DNA of 64,000 nucleotides from Variovorax boronicumulans (GTDB lineage Bacteria; Pseudomonadota; Gammaproteobacteria; Burkholderiales; Burkholderiaceae_C). The notes under the pieces were generated by a model. That model saw nothing but the letters and a program-made list of their open reading frames with translations, was not told where the DNA came from and ran no database searches. Within the stretch, counting starts at the first letter, position 1; the number at the start of each line of letters is the position of its first letter. The stretch is taken from NCBI RefSeq assembly GCF_030812215.1, contig NZ_JAUSSG010000001.1:1054001-1118000 (forward strand), given 5' to 3'. The translations under genes were made by a program, and so were the position numbers. This document shows positions 46,426-57,327 of the stretch, one piece after another.

Positions 46426-47640
46426 CTAGCGGCCGGACCGCATCAGCGCGGCGAGGCTGGCGGCCAATTGTTCGAGGGCATTGAGATTGTGGACCGCGAG
46501 CATCGCGTCGGCATGGCGGTGCAACACGGTGGCCCCACGCGCCAGAGGGGCGTAGCCCTCGAAGCGCAGCAGCGGGTTGAGCCACAGCAGCCGGCGCGAA
46601 TGGCGCTTGAGCCACAGCAACTCGTTCTCCAGAACGGCGGGCTCGCCGGTGTCCAGGCCGTCGCTGATCACCAGCACCAGCGTGCGGCGGCCCGTGAGGC
46701 GACGCGCATGGAAACGCCGGAGCTCGGCCAGCGAACTGCCCAGCCGCGTACCGCCCGCGAAATCGTCGATGGCGAGGCTGGCCGCACCGAGCATGGCGTC
46801 GGTATCGGCGAGCCGGAAGGCCGGGGTCAGGTCGGTCAACCGGGTGCCGAAGGCGAACACGTCGCGCCGGCCGGCCCGCCCGGTGGATGCATGCAGGAAC
46901 GCGAGCAGCAGGCGCGCATAGCGCTCCATCGAGCCCGACACATCGACCAGCACCAGGAGCGGCAGCGGTTGCTCCCGCCGGGCCAGCCGCGGCAGCCGCA
47001 GGATCTCGCCGCCGGTGCGCGCCGCCTCGTGCAACACGCCGGGCCAGTGCATGCGCGCATGCTGCTGGCCCGCATCGCCGGCCACACGGAGGCGCCGCGA
47101 GGGCAGCGAAGGAATCGGCAGCGTCACGTCGCGCGCGAGCCGTTCGACCAGACGGTATTCGGACGCGCCGAGCGCGTTGAAGTCCGCATGCTGCAGACGC
47201 TGGCGGTCGCTCGATGTCATGGCGGCATCGAACTCGACCTCCTTGTCGGGCTTGGCGGCCACCACCGGCTTCGCGGGGTCACGCGGCGCGGTCAGCGCCT
47301 CGCGCACGCGCGGCCGGCGCCTGGAGGGCTCGGCCTTGCCTTCGGCGCTCGGCAGCATCTGGGCGAGCAGCTTGTTGGCCAGCTCGGGGTCGCGAAACCA
47401 GGCGTCGAAGAGTTCGCGGAACACCATGCGGTCCTGCTCGCGGCTGACCATCACGGCTTCCATCGCGGCGCTCAGGTCGAGCTTGTCTTCCACGCCGACC
47501 AGGGTGACCGCTTCGGCGGCGAGTGCGATGCGCATGGCATCGGTGCGCACGCCGGCACGGCGCAGCGCGCGGCCGAAGGCGGTGATGTTGCCGGCGAGCT
47601 TGCCGCTGCGGACGTCGCCGAGTTGCTGGATGCCGGTCAT
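46426..47640 (-). CDS. coxE: CoxE, von Willebrand factor A domain protein
   Basis: A 404-residue cytoplasmic protein of the CoxE family. The N-terminal half is helical. The C-terminal VWA domain has the metal-ion-dependent adhesion site DVSGSM, with Thr in GGTRLGSSL and Asp in VISDGLD. CoxE works with the CoxD AAA+ ATPase as a chaperone pair that inserts or activates the metal centre of the enzyme; this is established for the family, not shown here. The upstream coxD gene ends 27 bases before its start. Confidence 0.92.
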   Translation of the reverse strand: MTGIQQLGDVRSGKLAGNITAFGRALRRAGVRTDAMRIALAAEAVTLVGVEDKLDLSAAMEAVMVSREQDRMVFRELFDAWFRDPELANKLLAQMLPSAEGKAEPSRRRPRVREALTAPRDPAKPVVAAKPDKEVEFDAAMTSSDRQRLQHADFNALGASEYRLVERLARDVTLPIPSLPSRRLRVAGDAGQQHARMHWPGVLHEAARTGGEILRLPRLARREQPLPLLVLVDVSGSMERYARLLLAFLHASTGRAGRRDVFAFGTRLTDLTPAFRLADTDAMLGAASLAIDDFAGGTRLGSSLAELRRFHARRLTGRRTLVLVISDGLDTGEPAVLENELLWLKRHSRRLLWLNPLLRFEGYAPLARGATVLHRHADAMLAVHNLNALEQLAASLAALMRSGR

Positions 47641-47667
47641 GCGAGCGGCCTCGGGCGGCGACCGCGC

Positions 47668-48570
47668 TCAGGGCGCGACCGACTCCTCGGGTTTGAGCAG
47701 ATCGGACGCCAGCTCGCGCGTGAGCGCCGCCACATCGTCGCGCTGCTTGAACAGGATGCCGGCGGTGTCGACCACCACTTCGGGGTCGAGCTCGACGGTA
47801 TCGAGCGCGATCAGCGCCCTCGCCCACTCGACGCTCTCCGCGATGCCGGGTGCACGCTGGAAGGCGTTGACGAATGGCGCATCGCGCAGCCGTGCCACGA
47901 AGGCCGCGACCTGCGCCGAGAGCTTTTCGCCGGCCTCTGGCACCTGGGCCCGCACGATCGCCAGCTCGCGCTCGCGCTCGGGGTAGTCGAGCCAGTGATA
48001 AAGGCAGCGGCGCTTGACCGCATCGTTGAGCTCGCGCGTGCGGTTGCTCGTGAGAATGGTGACCGGCGGTACAACCGCGCGCACCGTGCCCAGTTCGGGA
48101 ATGCTCACCTGGTACTCGCCGAGGTACTCGAGCAGGAAGGCTTCGAAGGGCTCATCGGCGCGATCGACTTCATCGATCAGCAGCACGGCACCAGGCGCCG
48201 GCGTCTGCAGCGCTTGCAGCAGCGGGCGGCGGATCAGGTAGTGCGGCTGGTAGACCTCGGCCTCCACGTCGCGTGCGGCGCCCGTGGCTTCGGCCGCGCG
48301 CATGTGCAGGAGTTGCGCCGCGTAGTTCCATTCGTAGAGCGCCTCGCGCTGCTCCAGCCCGTCGTAACACTGCAGGCGCAGCAGCTCGCGGTTGAGCGCC
48401 TTCGACAGCGCCTTGGCCAGCTCGGTCTTGCCCACACCCGGCTCGCCTTCGAGCAGCAGCGGCCGCTGCAGCTTGAGCGCGAGGAACACGGCGGTCGCCA
48501 GCCGGCGGTCGGCGAAATAGCCGGCCTGCATCAAGCCTTCGGAGAGGGAATCGATGGTCGGAAAGATCAT
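47668..48570 (-). CDS. coxD: CoxD, MoxR-type AAA+ ATPase
   Basis: A 300-residue AAA+ ATPase of the MoxR class. Walker A is EGEPGVGKTELAKAL and Walker B LLIDEVDRAD. Sensor 1 is TSNRTRELNDAVKRRCLYHW, and the arginine-finger region is YPERERELAIV. In Oligotropha, CoxD is needed for the copper-sulfur-molybdenum site of CO dehydrogenase, acting with CoxE. Here it lies between coxM and coxE on the minus strand, 58 bases after coxM. Confidence 0.93.
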   Translation of the reverse strand: MIFPTIDSLSEGLMQAGYFADRRLATAVFLALKLQRPLLLEGEPGVGKTELAKALSKALNRELLRLQCYDGLEQREALYEWNYAAQLLHMRAAEATGAARDVEAEVYQPHYLIRRPLLQALQTPAPGAVLLIDEVDRADEPFEAFLLEYLGEYQVSIPELGTVRAVVPPVTILTSNRTRELNDAVKRRCLYHWLDYPERERELAIVRAQVPEAGEKLSAQVAAFVARLRDAPFVNAFQRAPGIAESVEWARALIALDTVELDPEVVVDTAGILFKQRDDVAALTRELASDLLKPEESVAP

Positions 48571-48628
48571 GGCGAAGGGTAGCGGAAGACGCGGGCACGC
48601 CGCGCCTTCCGGTGGGCGGCTTGCTGCT

Positions 48629-49420
48629 TCAGCCCAGTGCCTTGGTCACGGCGCGTTGCGTGAGCACGCTGATCAGGTTCGCACGATAGGCGGCCGACGC
48701 ATGCAGGTCGCTGTTCAGCTCGCTCGCATCGATCTTCACGGCTGCGGCTGCTGCCGCGGTGAAGCTCTTGTTGAGCGCATCTTCGAGCCCCGCATGGCGG
48801 AACACGCCGTTGCCCGCGCCGGTGACCGCCACCCGCACGCCGCTGTCGTACTGCGCGAGGAAGATGCCGACGAGCGGGAAATTGGAGGCCTTCTGGCGCA
48901 GTTTCTCGTACACAGCGCGCTTGGGGATCGGAAAGCGGATCGCGGTGATCAGCTCGTCCTCTTCCAGCGCCGTGGTGAAGAGGCCGAGGAAAAAATCGTC
49001 GGCCGCGATCTCGCGCTTCGAGGTGATGACCGTGGCGCCGGAGCCCAGCACGGCGCTCGGATAGCAGGCCGCCGGATCGTTGTTGGCCACCGAGCCGCCG
49101 ATGGTGCCCATTGCGCGCACCTGCCGGTCGCCGATGCGCGAGGCCAGGTCGGCCAGCGCCGGGTAGGCGGCTTTCACGTCGGCGTTGTTCGCCACGTCGA
49201 GGTGGCGCGACATCGCACCGATGGTGATCGTGCCGCCGTCCTTCTTGATGCCGGTGAGTTCCTTGATGCCGCCCAGGTCCACCAGTTGCTCGGGCGCGGA
49301 GAGCCTGAGCTTCATGGAGGCAAGGAGCGTCTGGCCGCCGGCGAGCGGCTTGGCGCCTCCGGCAATGAGTTTGGCCGCATCGGCCACGGTGGCTGGCCGT
49401 TCGAGTGTGAAGGCGTACAT
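48629..49420 (-). CDS. coxM: CoxM, FAD-binding medium subunit
   Basis: A 263-residue flavoprotein subunit of a molybdenum hydroxylase. The two FAD-binding motifs are [13 protein letters not shown] near residue 30 and [16 protein letters not shown] near 105. The C-terminal CO_deh_flav_C domain covers about 165-260. The FAD accepts electrons from the iron-sulfur centres of CoxS and passes them on. It is encoded 27 bases after coxL in the order S-L-M, unlike the M-S-L order of Oligotropha form I operons. Confidence 0.93.
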   Translation of the reverse strand: MYAFTLERPATVADAAKLIAGGAKPLAGGQTLLASMKLRLSAPEQLVDLGGIKELTGIKKDGGTITIGAMSRHLDVANNADVKAAYPALADLASRIGDRQVRAMGTIGGSVANNDPAACYPSAVLGSGATVITSKREIAADDFFLGLFTTALEEDELITAIRFPIPKRAVYEKLRQKASNFPLVGIFLAQYDSGVRVAVTGAGNGVFRHAGLEDALNKSFTAAAAAAVKIDASELNSDLHASAAYRANLISVLTQRAVTKALG

Positions 49421-49447
49421 GGGGTGTGATTCCTTCTGTGTTGTTGT

Positions 49448-51886
<2,439 letters not shown>

Positions 51887-51899
51887 GATGTTGCTCCCT

Positions 51900-52397
51900 T
51901 CACGCGGTGGCGGTGGTCTTGACCGGAGTGCCCGAGGCCATCGCCTCGCCGCCCATCTTCACGGCCTTCACGATGTTCTGGTAGCCGGTGCAGCGGCACA
52001 GGTTGCCGTCGAGCAGCTCGCGAATTTCCGATTCGCTCGACTTGGGGTGGTGGGTGCACAGGTCGATGGCGCTCATGACCATGCCCGGCGTGCAGAAACC
52101 GCACTGCAGGCCATGGCACTCCTTGAAGGCCGCCTGCATGGGGTGCATGGTGCCGTCGGCCTCGGCAATGCCCTCGATGGTGGTGATGTCGGCACCTGCG
52201 GCCTGGGCGACCAGCACGTTGCACGACTTGATGGCCCGGCCGTTGACGTGGACGGTGCAGGCACCGCACTGGGCGGTGTCGCAGCCGACGTGGGTTCCGG
52301 TGAGGTGAAGGTGCTCGCGGATCGCGTGCACAAGGAAGGTGTTTGGCGGTGCGTCGACCGTGACTGCTCGGCCGTTGACCTTGAAAGCTACCTGCAT
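51900..52397 (-). CDS. coxS: CoxS, [2Fe-2S] small subunit
   Basis: A 165-residue iron-sulfur protein that carries electrons from the molybdenum site to the FAD. The plant-ferredoxin-type N-terminal cluster site is [16 protein letters not shown], with a further Cys in KSCNVL. The C-terminal four-Cys site is QCGFCTPGM and [12 protein letters not shown]. The ATG at 52397 has GGAGA at a suitable distance; an upstream in-frame ATG at 52442 lies inside the dyad of the control region and is not used. It is the first gene of the seven-gene cox operon. Confidence 0.94.
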   Translation of the reverse strand: MQVAFKVNGRAVTVDAPPNTFLVHAIREHLHLTGTHVGCDTAQCGACTVHVNGRAIKSCNVLVAQAAGADITTIEGIAEADGTMHPMQAAFKECHGLQCGFCTPGMVMSAIDLCTHHPKSSESEIRELLDGNLCRCTGYQNIVKAVKMGGEAMASGTPVKTTATA

Positions 52398-52431
52398 GTG
52401 GCTGTCTCCGTGAAAGGTGATGGCTGGTTCA

Positions 52432-52462
52432 GCGAAAGGCATCTTGGATGCCCACCTTTCGC
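52432..52462. promoter_or_regulatory. Strong dyad in the cox leader
   Basis: GCGAAAG (52432-52438) and CTTTCGC (52456-52462) flank an inner pair GGCATC/GATGCC (52438-52443 and 52447-52452). Together they make a near-perfect interrupted inverted repeat about 35 bases before coxS. It could be a regulator site or an RNA hairpin in the cox 5' leader. Confidence 0.5.
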
Positions 52463-52483
52463 ACTATCCTAGGCAAAACCCTT

Positions 52484-52500
52484 GGCACTTGCGCAGTGCC
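52484..52500. promoter_or_regulatory. Perfect palindrome between coxS and its divergent regulator
   Basis: GGCACTTGCGCAGTGCC has perfect 6-bp arms around a 5-base centre. It lies mid-way between the two start codons, 77 bases before the regulator's ATG. It is the best candidate operator for the AcoR-like protein. It does not have sigma-54 spacing (GG-N10-GC is absent). Confidence 0.45.
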
Positions 52501-52576
52501 CGCGAAATTCTCAAAATGAAACAGCTTGCCCCCCGGTGAGCCAGGAAAAACCGCCCCCACGGCGCGAACCCACACG

Positions 52577-53713
52577 ATGAATGCCTCTATCGTTTCGCCT
52601 CCTCCCGAGCGTTCCCTGGCCATTGCCCAAGCTCGGCGCGAACTGCTCCACGGCGATGCGCCGCACGCCCGAAGCGCCGTGCGCATCGATCCCTGGATCA
52701 CCCGTTCATGGCAGCGCTGCATCGAGGCCGGACGCCACCCGCAGCAGCGGGTGAGCTTCGATCCGGTCAGCCGGTCGGCCAGCCGCGAGGCGACCGAGCG
52801 CAACCGGGCCCTGGTCACGGCCGCCCGGCCGGTGATCGAACGCCTCTCCCGCGCCATTGCCGACACCCGTTATTTCGCGATCCTGACCGACGCCGAGGGC
52901 ATCGTGATCGACGTGGGCGCGCTGCCCGACGGCACCGACACCGCCAGCCGCTATGCGCGGGACATCGGCCGGATCGGGGTCGATCTTTCCGAACGCGCGA
53001 TCGGCACCTCGGCCATCAGCACCGCGCTGGCCGAGCAGGAATCTGTGTGGCTGCACCGCGGCGAGCACTTTTTCGACGACACCAGCGTCTACACCTGCGC
53101 CGGCGCGCCGCTCTTCGGCCCCCGGGGCGACTGCATCGGCATGCTCGACCTGAGCGGCGTGCAGACGGTGGAGCGGCCCGAGCTGCGGCACCTGGCCACC
53201 CTCTCGGCGCGCAGCATCGAGAACATGCTGGTCATGCAGGACCCCTGCGAGCTGCTGCTGCACCTGGCCTGGCCCGGCCACCCGGGCAACGAGGCCACCG
53301 AGGGCCTGGTCTGCATCGACGCGAGCGGCAACGTCACCGGCGCCAACGCCGCCGCGCGGCAGATGCTGCACCAGCCCCTGGCGCGCGGCCAGCACGCCCT
53401 GCATTTCAACGACCTGTTCGCGCTCCCGCTGCACATGATGTTCGACGCTGCCCGTCGCGGCGACGCGGCGCTCGAGGTGCCGCTGTGGTCGGGCCTGCGG
53501 GTGCAGGTGCGGCCCCAGCGCGGCGGCAGCGGTGCGGGTGGGGCAGCGCCCGATGCGCGGCCACGGCTGCGCGATGTGGAAACCGCGCTGATCCGCAAGG
53601 CGGTGGCCGATGCGCGGGGCAATGTGGCGGAGGCCGCGCGCGCGTTGGGCATCAGCCGGGCGACGGTCTATCGCAAGCTCTGGCGCGGCCGGCCTGCCGG
53701 CGCCCCTGACTGA
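52577..53713 (+). CDS. AcoR-like GAF/Fis transcriptional regulator lacking the AAA+ domain
   Basis: A 378-residue regulator. The N-terminal part resembles AcoR (IDPWITRSWQRCIEAGRHP), then a GAF sensory domain (about 90-225; VDVGALPDGTD is near IVIDVGAL, and ISTALAEQESVWLHRGEHFF is the usual motif). A PAS-like stretch follows (GLVCIDASGNVTGANAAARQM). The C-terminal Fis-type helix-turn-helix is IRKAVADARGNVAEAARALG plus SRATVYRKLW. The sigma-54-contacting AAA+ domain is absent, so it should act with the usual sigma-70 polymerase or as a repressor. It diverges from coxS by 179 bases and probably controls the cox operon. Confidence 0.88.
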   Translation: MNASIVSPPPERSLAIAQARRELLHGDAPHARSAVRIDPWITRSWQRCIEAGRHPQQRVSFDPVSRSASREATERNRALVTAARPVIERLSRAIADTRYFAILTDAEGIVIDVGALPDGTDTASRYARDIGRIGVDLSERAIGTSAISTALAEQESVWLHRGEHFFDDTSVYTCAGAPLFGPRGDCIGMLDLSGVQTVERPELRHLATLSARSIENMLVMQDPCELLLHLAWPGHPGNEATEGLVCIDASGNVTGANAAARQMLHQPLARGQHALHFNDLFALPLHMMFDAARRGDAALEVPLWSGLRVQVRPQRGGSGAGGAAPDARPRLRDVETALIRKAVADARGNVAEAARALGISRATVYRKLWRGRPAGAPD

Positions 53714-53722
53714 AGGCAAGGA

Positions 53723-53819
53723 ACACCGCGGAACCGGCTTTGCCGGGCCGTTGGTGTTGCCCCCGGCGAGGGGGAAGGAGAAGCGACACGAAGTGCGCGA
53801 AGCCTGGGGGAGAGCCCAT
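53723..53819. repeat. Dispersed palindromic intergenic repeat, copy 2
   Basis: About 97 bases closely matching 7813-7906 in the same orientation. It keeps the CCGGCTTTGCCGG core and the GCGACACGAAGTGCGCG block, with the middle differing by small changes. It fills the gap between the regulator stop and the stop of a convergent minus-strand gene. Confidence 0.75.
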
Positions 53820-53822
53820 TTC

Positions 53823-54200
53823 TCAGGCGCCGACCGGCACCTTGTCCAGAAACCCCGTCACCGACTGCAGCTTGCCAGCGTCGAGCTTCGCGAAGTCGGT
53901 GCCCTGGATCAGGTCTTCGGCGCCGCTCGGGCCCAGCGTCCATGAAAAGCGCAGGTTGTCGCCATGCGCCTCGGCCTTGCCGAACAGGTTGAACCGAAAG
54001 CCCGGATAGCGCTGATGCACCGCGCCGACCAGCGCGCTGATCTGCTCGCGCCCGCTGGCTTGCGCGATCGGGTCGACGTAGTGCGCATCGGCGGTCCAGC
54101 CGGCTTCGATCAGCGCGGCGCGGCGCGCGGCGTCGGTTTCATTCCAGACGGCGATGTAGCGTTGGGCGATCGTGGCGGCGTCGTGTGCGGCGGTGTTCAT
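53823..54200 (-). CDS. SnoaL/NTF2-like protein
   Basis: A 125-residue cytoplasmic protein with the NTF2-like cone fold. Features are AQRYIAVWNETDAARRAALI, then WTADAHYVDP and a hydrophobic pocket region (YPGFRFNLFGKAEAHGDNLR). Members act as enzymes (cyclases, isomerases) or binding proteins, and the role here is unknown. Two ATGs are possible: 54209 and 54200. AAGGA lies 9 bases before 54200 and only one base before 54209, so 54200 is chosen. The ribosome site is within one arm of a perfect inverted repeat. Confidence 0.75.
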   Translation of the reverse strand: MNTAAHDAATIAQRYIAVWNETDAARRAALIEAGWTADAHYVDPIAQASGREQISALVGAVHQRYPGFRFNLFGKAEAHGDNLRFSWTLGPSGAEDLIQGTDFAKLDAGKLQSVTGFLDKVPVGA

Positions 54201-54203
54201 GAT

Positions 54204-54257
54204 GACCATTCCTTTTCGAGGGTTCGACCCGCAACATCGCGGGGTGAAGGAATGGTC
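54204..54257 (-). promoter_or_regulatory. Inverted repeat covering the ribosome site of the SnoaL-like gene
   Basis: GACCATTCCTT (54204-54214 on plus) and AAGGAATGGTC (54247-54257) are perfect 11-bp arms separated by 32 bases. On the minus-strand mRNA the 3' arm contains the AAGGA ribosome site three bases before the ATG, and the inner region can form CCCGC/GCGGG. The structure would hide the ribosome site, or the DNA palindrome may bind a regulator. Confidence 0.6.
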
Positions 54258-54292
54258 GCGCCGCGCCCGTCAGGCGTCGATGACGTGGGAGG

Positions 54293-54664
54293 TCATGGAA
54301 TGCGGCTGCCGTAGCGGATGCTCGCGAGCGCGCCGTCCCGGAACAGCAGCATCGTCTCGAACTGTCCCGAGCCGGGACGGTAGGTCCACTCCTCGGCCTG
54401 GTCGCAGCGGTTGTTGTTGACGATCACGGTCTGGCCGCCGGGCGTGGCCGACGACGGCGGGTTCACGATCACCTCGGGCTTGTTGCCATCGGGCTTGGCG
54501 CAGAAGCTGTCCTTGAACACCGGCTCGCCGCACTTCTGCAGGATGGTGAACTTGGAGTCGCCCCTCTGCGCGAAGTCGCGGTTGCAGTTCAGGGTCTGCG
54601 CCTCGGCCGGCGCGATGGACGCAAGGGCCAGCCATGCGGCGGGAATCAGGAGGGATCGCTTCAC
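54293..54664 (-). CDS. Small secreted protein, DUF2845-like
   Basis: A 123-residue protein with a signal peptide (MKRSLLIPAAWLALASIAPAEAQ). A Cys-containing domain follows, LQKCGEPVFKDSFC, and ends with WTYRPGSGQFETMLLFRDG, the pattern of DUF2845 proteins. The start is GTG at 54664, with AAGGAA at a good distance. It lies 57 bases downstream of the M81 peptidase gene and 92 bases before the SnoaL-like gene. Its function is unknown. Confidence 0.75.
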   Translation of the reverse strand: MKRSLLIPAAWLALASIAPAEAQTLNCNRDFAQRGDSKFTILQKCGEPVFKDSFCAKPDGNKPEVIVNPPSSATPGGQTVIVNNNRCDQAEEWTYRPGSGQFETMLLFRDGALASIRYGSRIP

Positions 54665-54721
54665 GTGAATTTCCTTTTTTCAGGGAAGCGATGGTAGTGA
54701 GATTTCCCCCTGATTTCCCTC

Positions 54722-56194
54722 TCAGATCGCGTCGAGCGGAAAGACTGGACGGCGTACTTTGCCGAACGGGAACAGGCTGTAATCCGAACTGGTGACACCG
54801 GGGCTGTCGCACTCCACCAGCGCGGCAGAGAGCGGCTCGAACACCGGCCGGCAGTACATGCGCGATTTGAGAAGAAGAAAGCGTTCATTGCGCGGATCGA
54901 GCCCCGCGCATTCGAAAACGCCGATGTCCCACGGCTCCTGCGTGCGCTCGGTCACCACGATGCGCGCCGCGCCGATGTCGAACAGCACCGTGCGGCCCAT
55001 GCTGCTGCGCTGGCCGGTATAGGTGGGGCCGGTGATCACATACTCGCCGTTGCCGATCTTGCGCACGATGCCGGTCAACCGCACGGGCGTCTTCTGGAGG
55101 CCGATGCCTTCGAGCGACACTTTGTTGCCGAGCGCGACGGTGACCTCGGCGCCCTCGCCCGCCGCGATCAGCGCGGCCACCGCCTCGGGGTCGCACAGCG
55201 GGCCGACACCGATACCGTGCAGGCCCTGTGCGAGCGCTTCCTGCAGCACGTCCATCGTGTCGCAGCTGCCGCCCGACATGCAGTTGTCGCCATGGTCGAG
55301 CAGCAGCACCGGGCGCGTGGCGCCCTCGGCGATGAGCTTGGCGCGCGCGACCGATTCGGCCAGCGGCTCGCTGCGGTAGATGAAGGCTTCGCGCTCCGCC
55401 CACATCTGAGCAGCGATGCGATCGGCCGTGGCCTGCGCGCGCTCGGGCGACTGTGCATCGACCACCACCACGCTCATGCACGGCGCCTCGATGTCCGACA
55501 GCGAGAAGCCCGCGAAGATCGAGACCGCGAGCGATTCCGACTTCTCGGCGTCGCGCGCCGCGTCGATGGCGCGCTGCATCGCACCGGTGAACGAGGCGCT
55601 GCGCAGCGTGTGCGCCATCAGCGGCAGCGAATGCCAGCGCAGCGCGGGCTTGCTGCGTCCCGCGAGCAGGTCGAACAGCAGGCGGCCGGCGTGCTCGCCG
55701 GTCTCGTACATGTCGATATGCGGATAGGTCTTGAAGCCGACGATCACGTCCGCATTGCCGACCATCGCGGGCGTCACGTTGGCATGCAGGTCGAGCGCCA
55801 CGCCGATGGGCACGCCCGGCGCCGCGGCGCGCAGCCGCACCAGCAGGTCGCCCTCTCCGTCGACGCTGTTCTCGGCCACCATCGCGCCATGCAGGTCGAG
55901 CAGGATGGCATCGCAGCCCGGCGCCGCATCGACGATGCACTGCGTGAGCATCGTGTAGGCCTCGGCATCGACCGGCCCGCTCGGGTTGGCCGAGGCCGAC
56001 ACCGGCGTGACCAGCGTCGCACCCGCCCGCTCGGCCAGCTCGATGAAGGCCGACATCGCGGTGCGCATGCCCTTGTTGTCCCTGTAGGCCTCGTCGCCGA
56101 AGGTCGGGCCGTCGGGCCCGAAGGCTGCGAGCGGCGTGGGCACGGGGGAGAAGGTGTTGGTCTCGTGGTTGAGACGCGCGATCAGTACTTTCAT
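54722..56194 (-). CDS. M81 family metallopeptidase (MlrC-like)
   Basis: A 490-residue zinc metallopeptidase of family M81, named after MlrC of microcystin-degrading Sphingopyxis. It begins KVLIARLNHETNTFSPVPTP, the family signature. Metal-binding regions are LLDLHGAMV, VALDLHANVTPAMV and LLLDHGDNCMSGGSCDT. In most bacteria these proteins are encoded beside peptide or amino-acid transporters and degrade small peptides. Here it is the last gene of the liv operon, overlapping the second binding protein by ATGA. The natural substrate is unknown. Confidence 0.9.
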   Translation of the reverse strand: MKVLIARLNHETNTFSPVPTPLAAFGPDGPTFGDEAYRDNKGMRTAMSAFIELAERAGATLVTPVSASANPSGPVDAEAYTMLTQCIVDAAPGCDAILLDLHGAMVAENSVDGEGDLLVRLRAAAPGVPIGVALDLHANVTPAMVGNADVIVGFKTYPHIDMYETGEHAGRLLFDLLAGRSKPALRWHSLPLMAHTLRSASFTGAMQRAIDAARDAEKSESLAVSIFAGFSLSDIEAPCMSVVVVDAQSPERAQATADRIAAQMWAEREAFIYRSEPLAESVARAKLIAEGATRPVLLLDHGDNCMSGGSCDTMDVLQEALAQGLHGIGVGPLCDPEAVAALIAAGEGAEVTVALGNKVSLEGIGLQKTPVRLTGIVRKIGNGEYVITGPTYTGQRSSMGRTVLFDIGAARIVVTERTQEPWDIGVFECAGLDPRNERFLLLKSRMYCRPVFEPLSAALVECDSPGVTSSDYSLFPFGKVRRPVFPLDAI

Positions 56195-57327
56195 TGGGCA
56201 AACTTTCCGGCGCTTCCCAGCATCGTGATGTCGCCGAAGCTGGAGCCGTTGCGGTTGTCGGGGCGGAACGCGACCTGGAAGCCGTTCAGGTTCATGGGCG
56301 GCGAGTTCTCGATGCTGCGTCGCAGCGATTCGGTAGTGATCGGCCCCTTCACGCGCTGCAGCGATTCCGCGAAGGCCTTGGCCGTGATGTAGCCCTCCAG
56401 CCCCAGGTAGGAGCCTTCGCCTTCGCTGCCCGCGGCCTTTCGCGCGCGCTGGTATTCGTCCACGATGGGAAAGCGCGTCTTCCAGAACGGCGGCATCACC
56501 TGCGACAGCACGATGCCGCGGCTCTTGTCGCCGAGTTCCTTGTAGAGAAGGAACGAACTCACCACCGAGTTCGTGTAGATCTGCGGATGAACGGGTGCTG
56601 CCACCAGCGAGCGGATGATGTTGATGGCCGGCGTACCCGCCGCGATGACGTAGACCGCCTGCGCCCCGCTCGCGATGACCTGCTGCGCGATGGCGGGATG
56701 GTCTTTTTCCTTCGGGTCGAAGCGCAGCGACAGCAGGGCCGGCTGCTTGTTCTTCTCGAGCGCGGCCACCGCGTCCTTCTCGATGCCCTTGCCATACGCG
56801 TCGTCGCTGGCAACGATCGCGATGCGCGTCACGCCGATGGTCGCCAGGTGGTTCATCACACGCGAGACTTCGTCGGCGTACGACTCCCGCACGTGGTAGA
56901 TCGGCACCTTCGGCCCGCGCAGCACCGCCGCGCCGGTCAGCCCGCCGAAGATGAAGCTGTCGTACTTCGCCGCCACCGGCGCCATGGCCGCGCCGATGCC
57001 GGTGCCCATGGTTCCGAACAGGCAGACCACGCGGTCGGTGGCGAGCAGCTTCTCGGCATTGGCTGCCGCCTTCTCGGGGAGGTAGGCGTCGTCGTAGGTG
57101 ATCATCTTGACGGGCCGCCCGCCGATGCCGCCCGCCTTGTTCAACTGGTCGAAGAACAGCGTCTGGCCGTCCATGAACGCAAGGCTGTTCGGCGTGAACG
57201 GGCCGGTGAGCACCGCAGACTGGCCGACCAGGATCGGCTCTCCGGCCGCCAGGGCAGCCGTCGATGCCGCGACCATTCCCATCACCAGGAAGCAGTGAAG
57301 GCCGATGCGGCGAAGCGCCGCCTTCAT
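56191..57327 (-). CDS. Second branched-chain-type ABC binding protein (LivK-like)
   Basis: A 378-residue periplasmic binding protein of the Peripla_BP_6 family. It has a signal peptide (LHCFLVMGMVAASTAALA) followed by EPILVGQSAVLTGPFTPNSL. Conserved fold segments include LNKAGGIGGRPVKMITYDD and VVCLFGTMGTG. It overlaps the upstream amidohydrolase gene and the downstream M81 gene by four bases each. Having two binding proteins in one importer operon suggests two related ligands or alternative loading of the LivHM channel. Confidence 0.9.
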   Translation of the reverse strand: MKAALRRIGLHCFLVMGMVAASTAALAAGEPILVGQSAVLTGPFTPNSLAFMDGQTLFFDQLNKAGGIGGRPVKMITYDDAYLPEKAAANAEKLLATDRVVCLFGTMGTGIGAAMAPVAAKYDSFIFGGLTGAAVLRGPKVPIYHVRESYADEVSRVMNHLATIGVTRIAIVASDDAYGKGIEKDAVAALEKNKQPALLSLRFDPKEKDHPAIAQQVIASGAQAVYVIAAGTPAINIIRSLVAAPVHPQIYTNSVVSSFLLYKELGDKSRGIVLSQVMPPFWKTRFPIVDEYQRARKAAGSEGEGSYLGLEGYITAKAFAESLQRVKGPITTESLRRSIENSPPMNLNGFQVAFRPDNRNGSSFGDITMLGSAGKFAQ

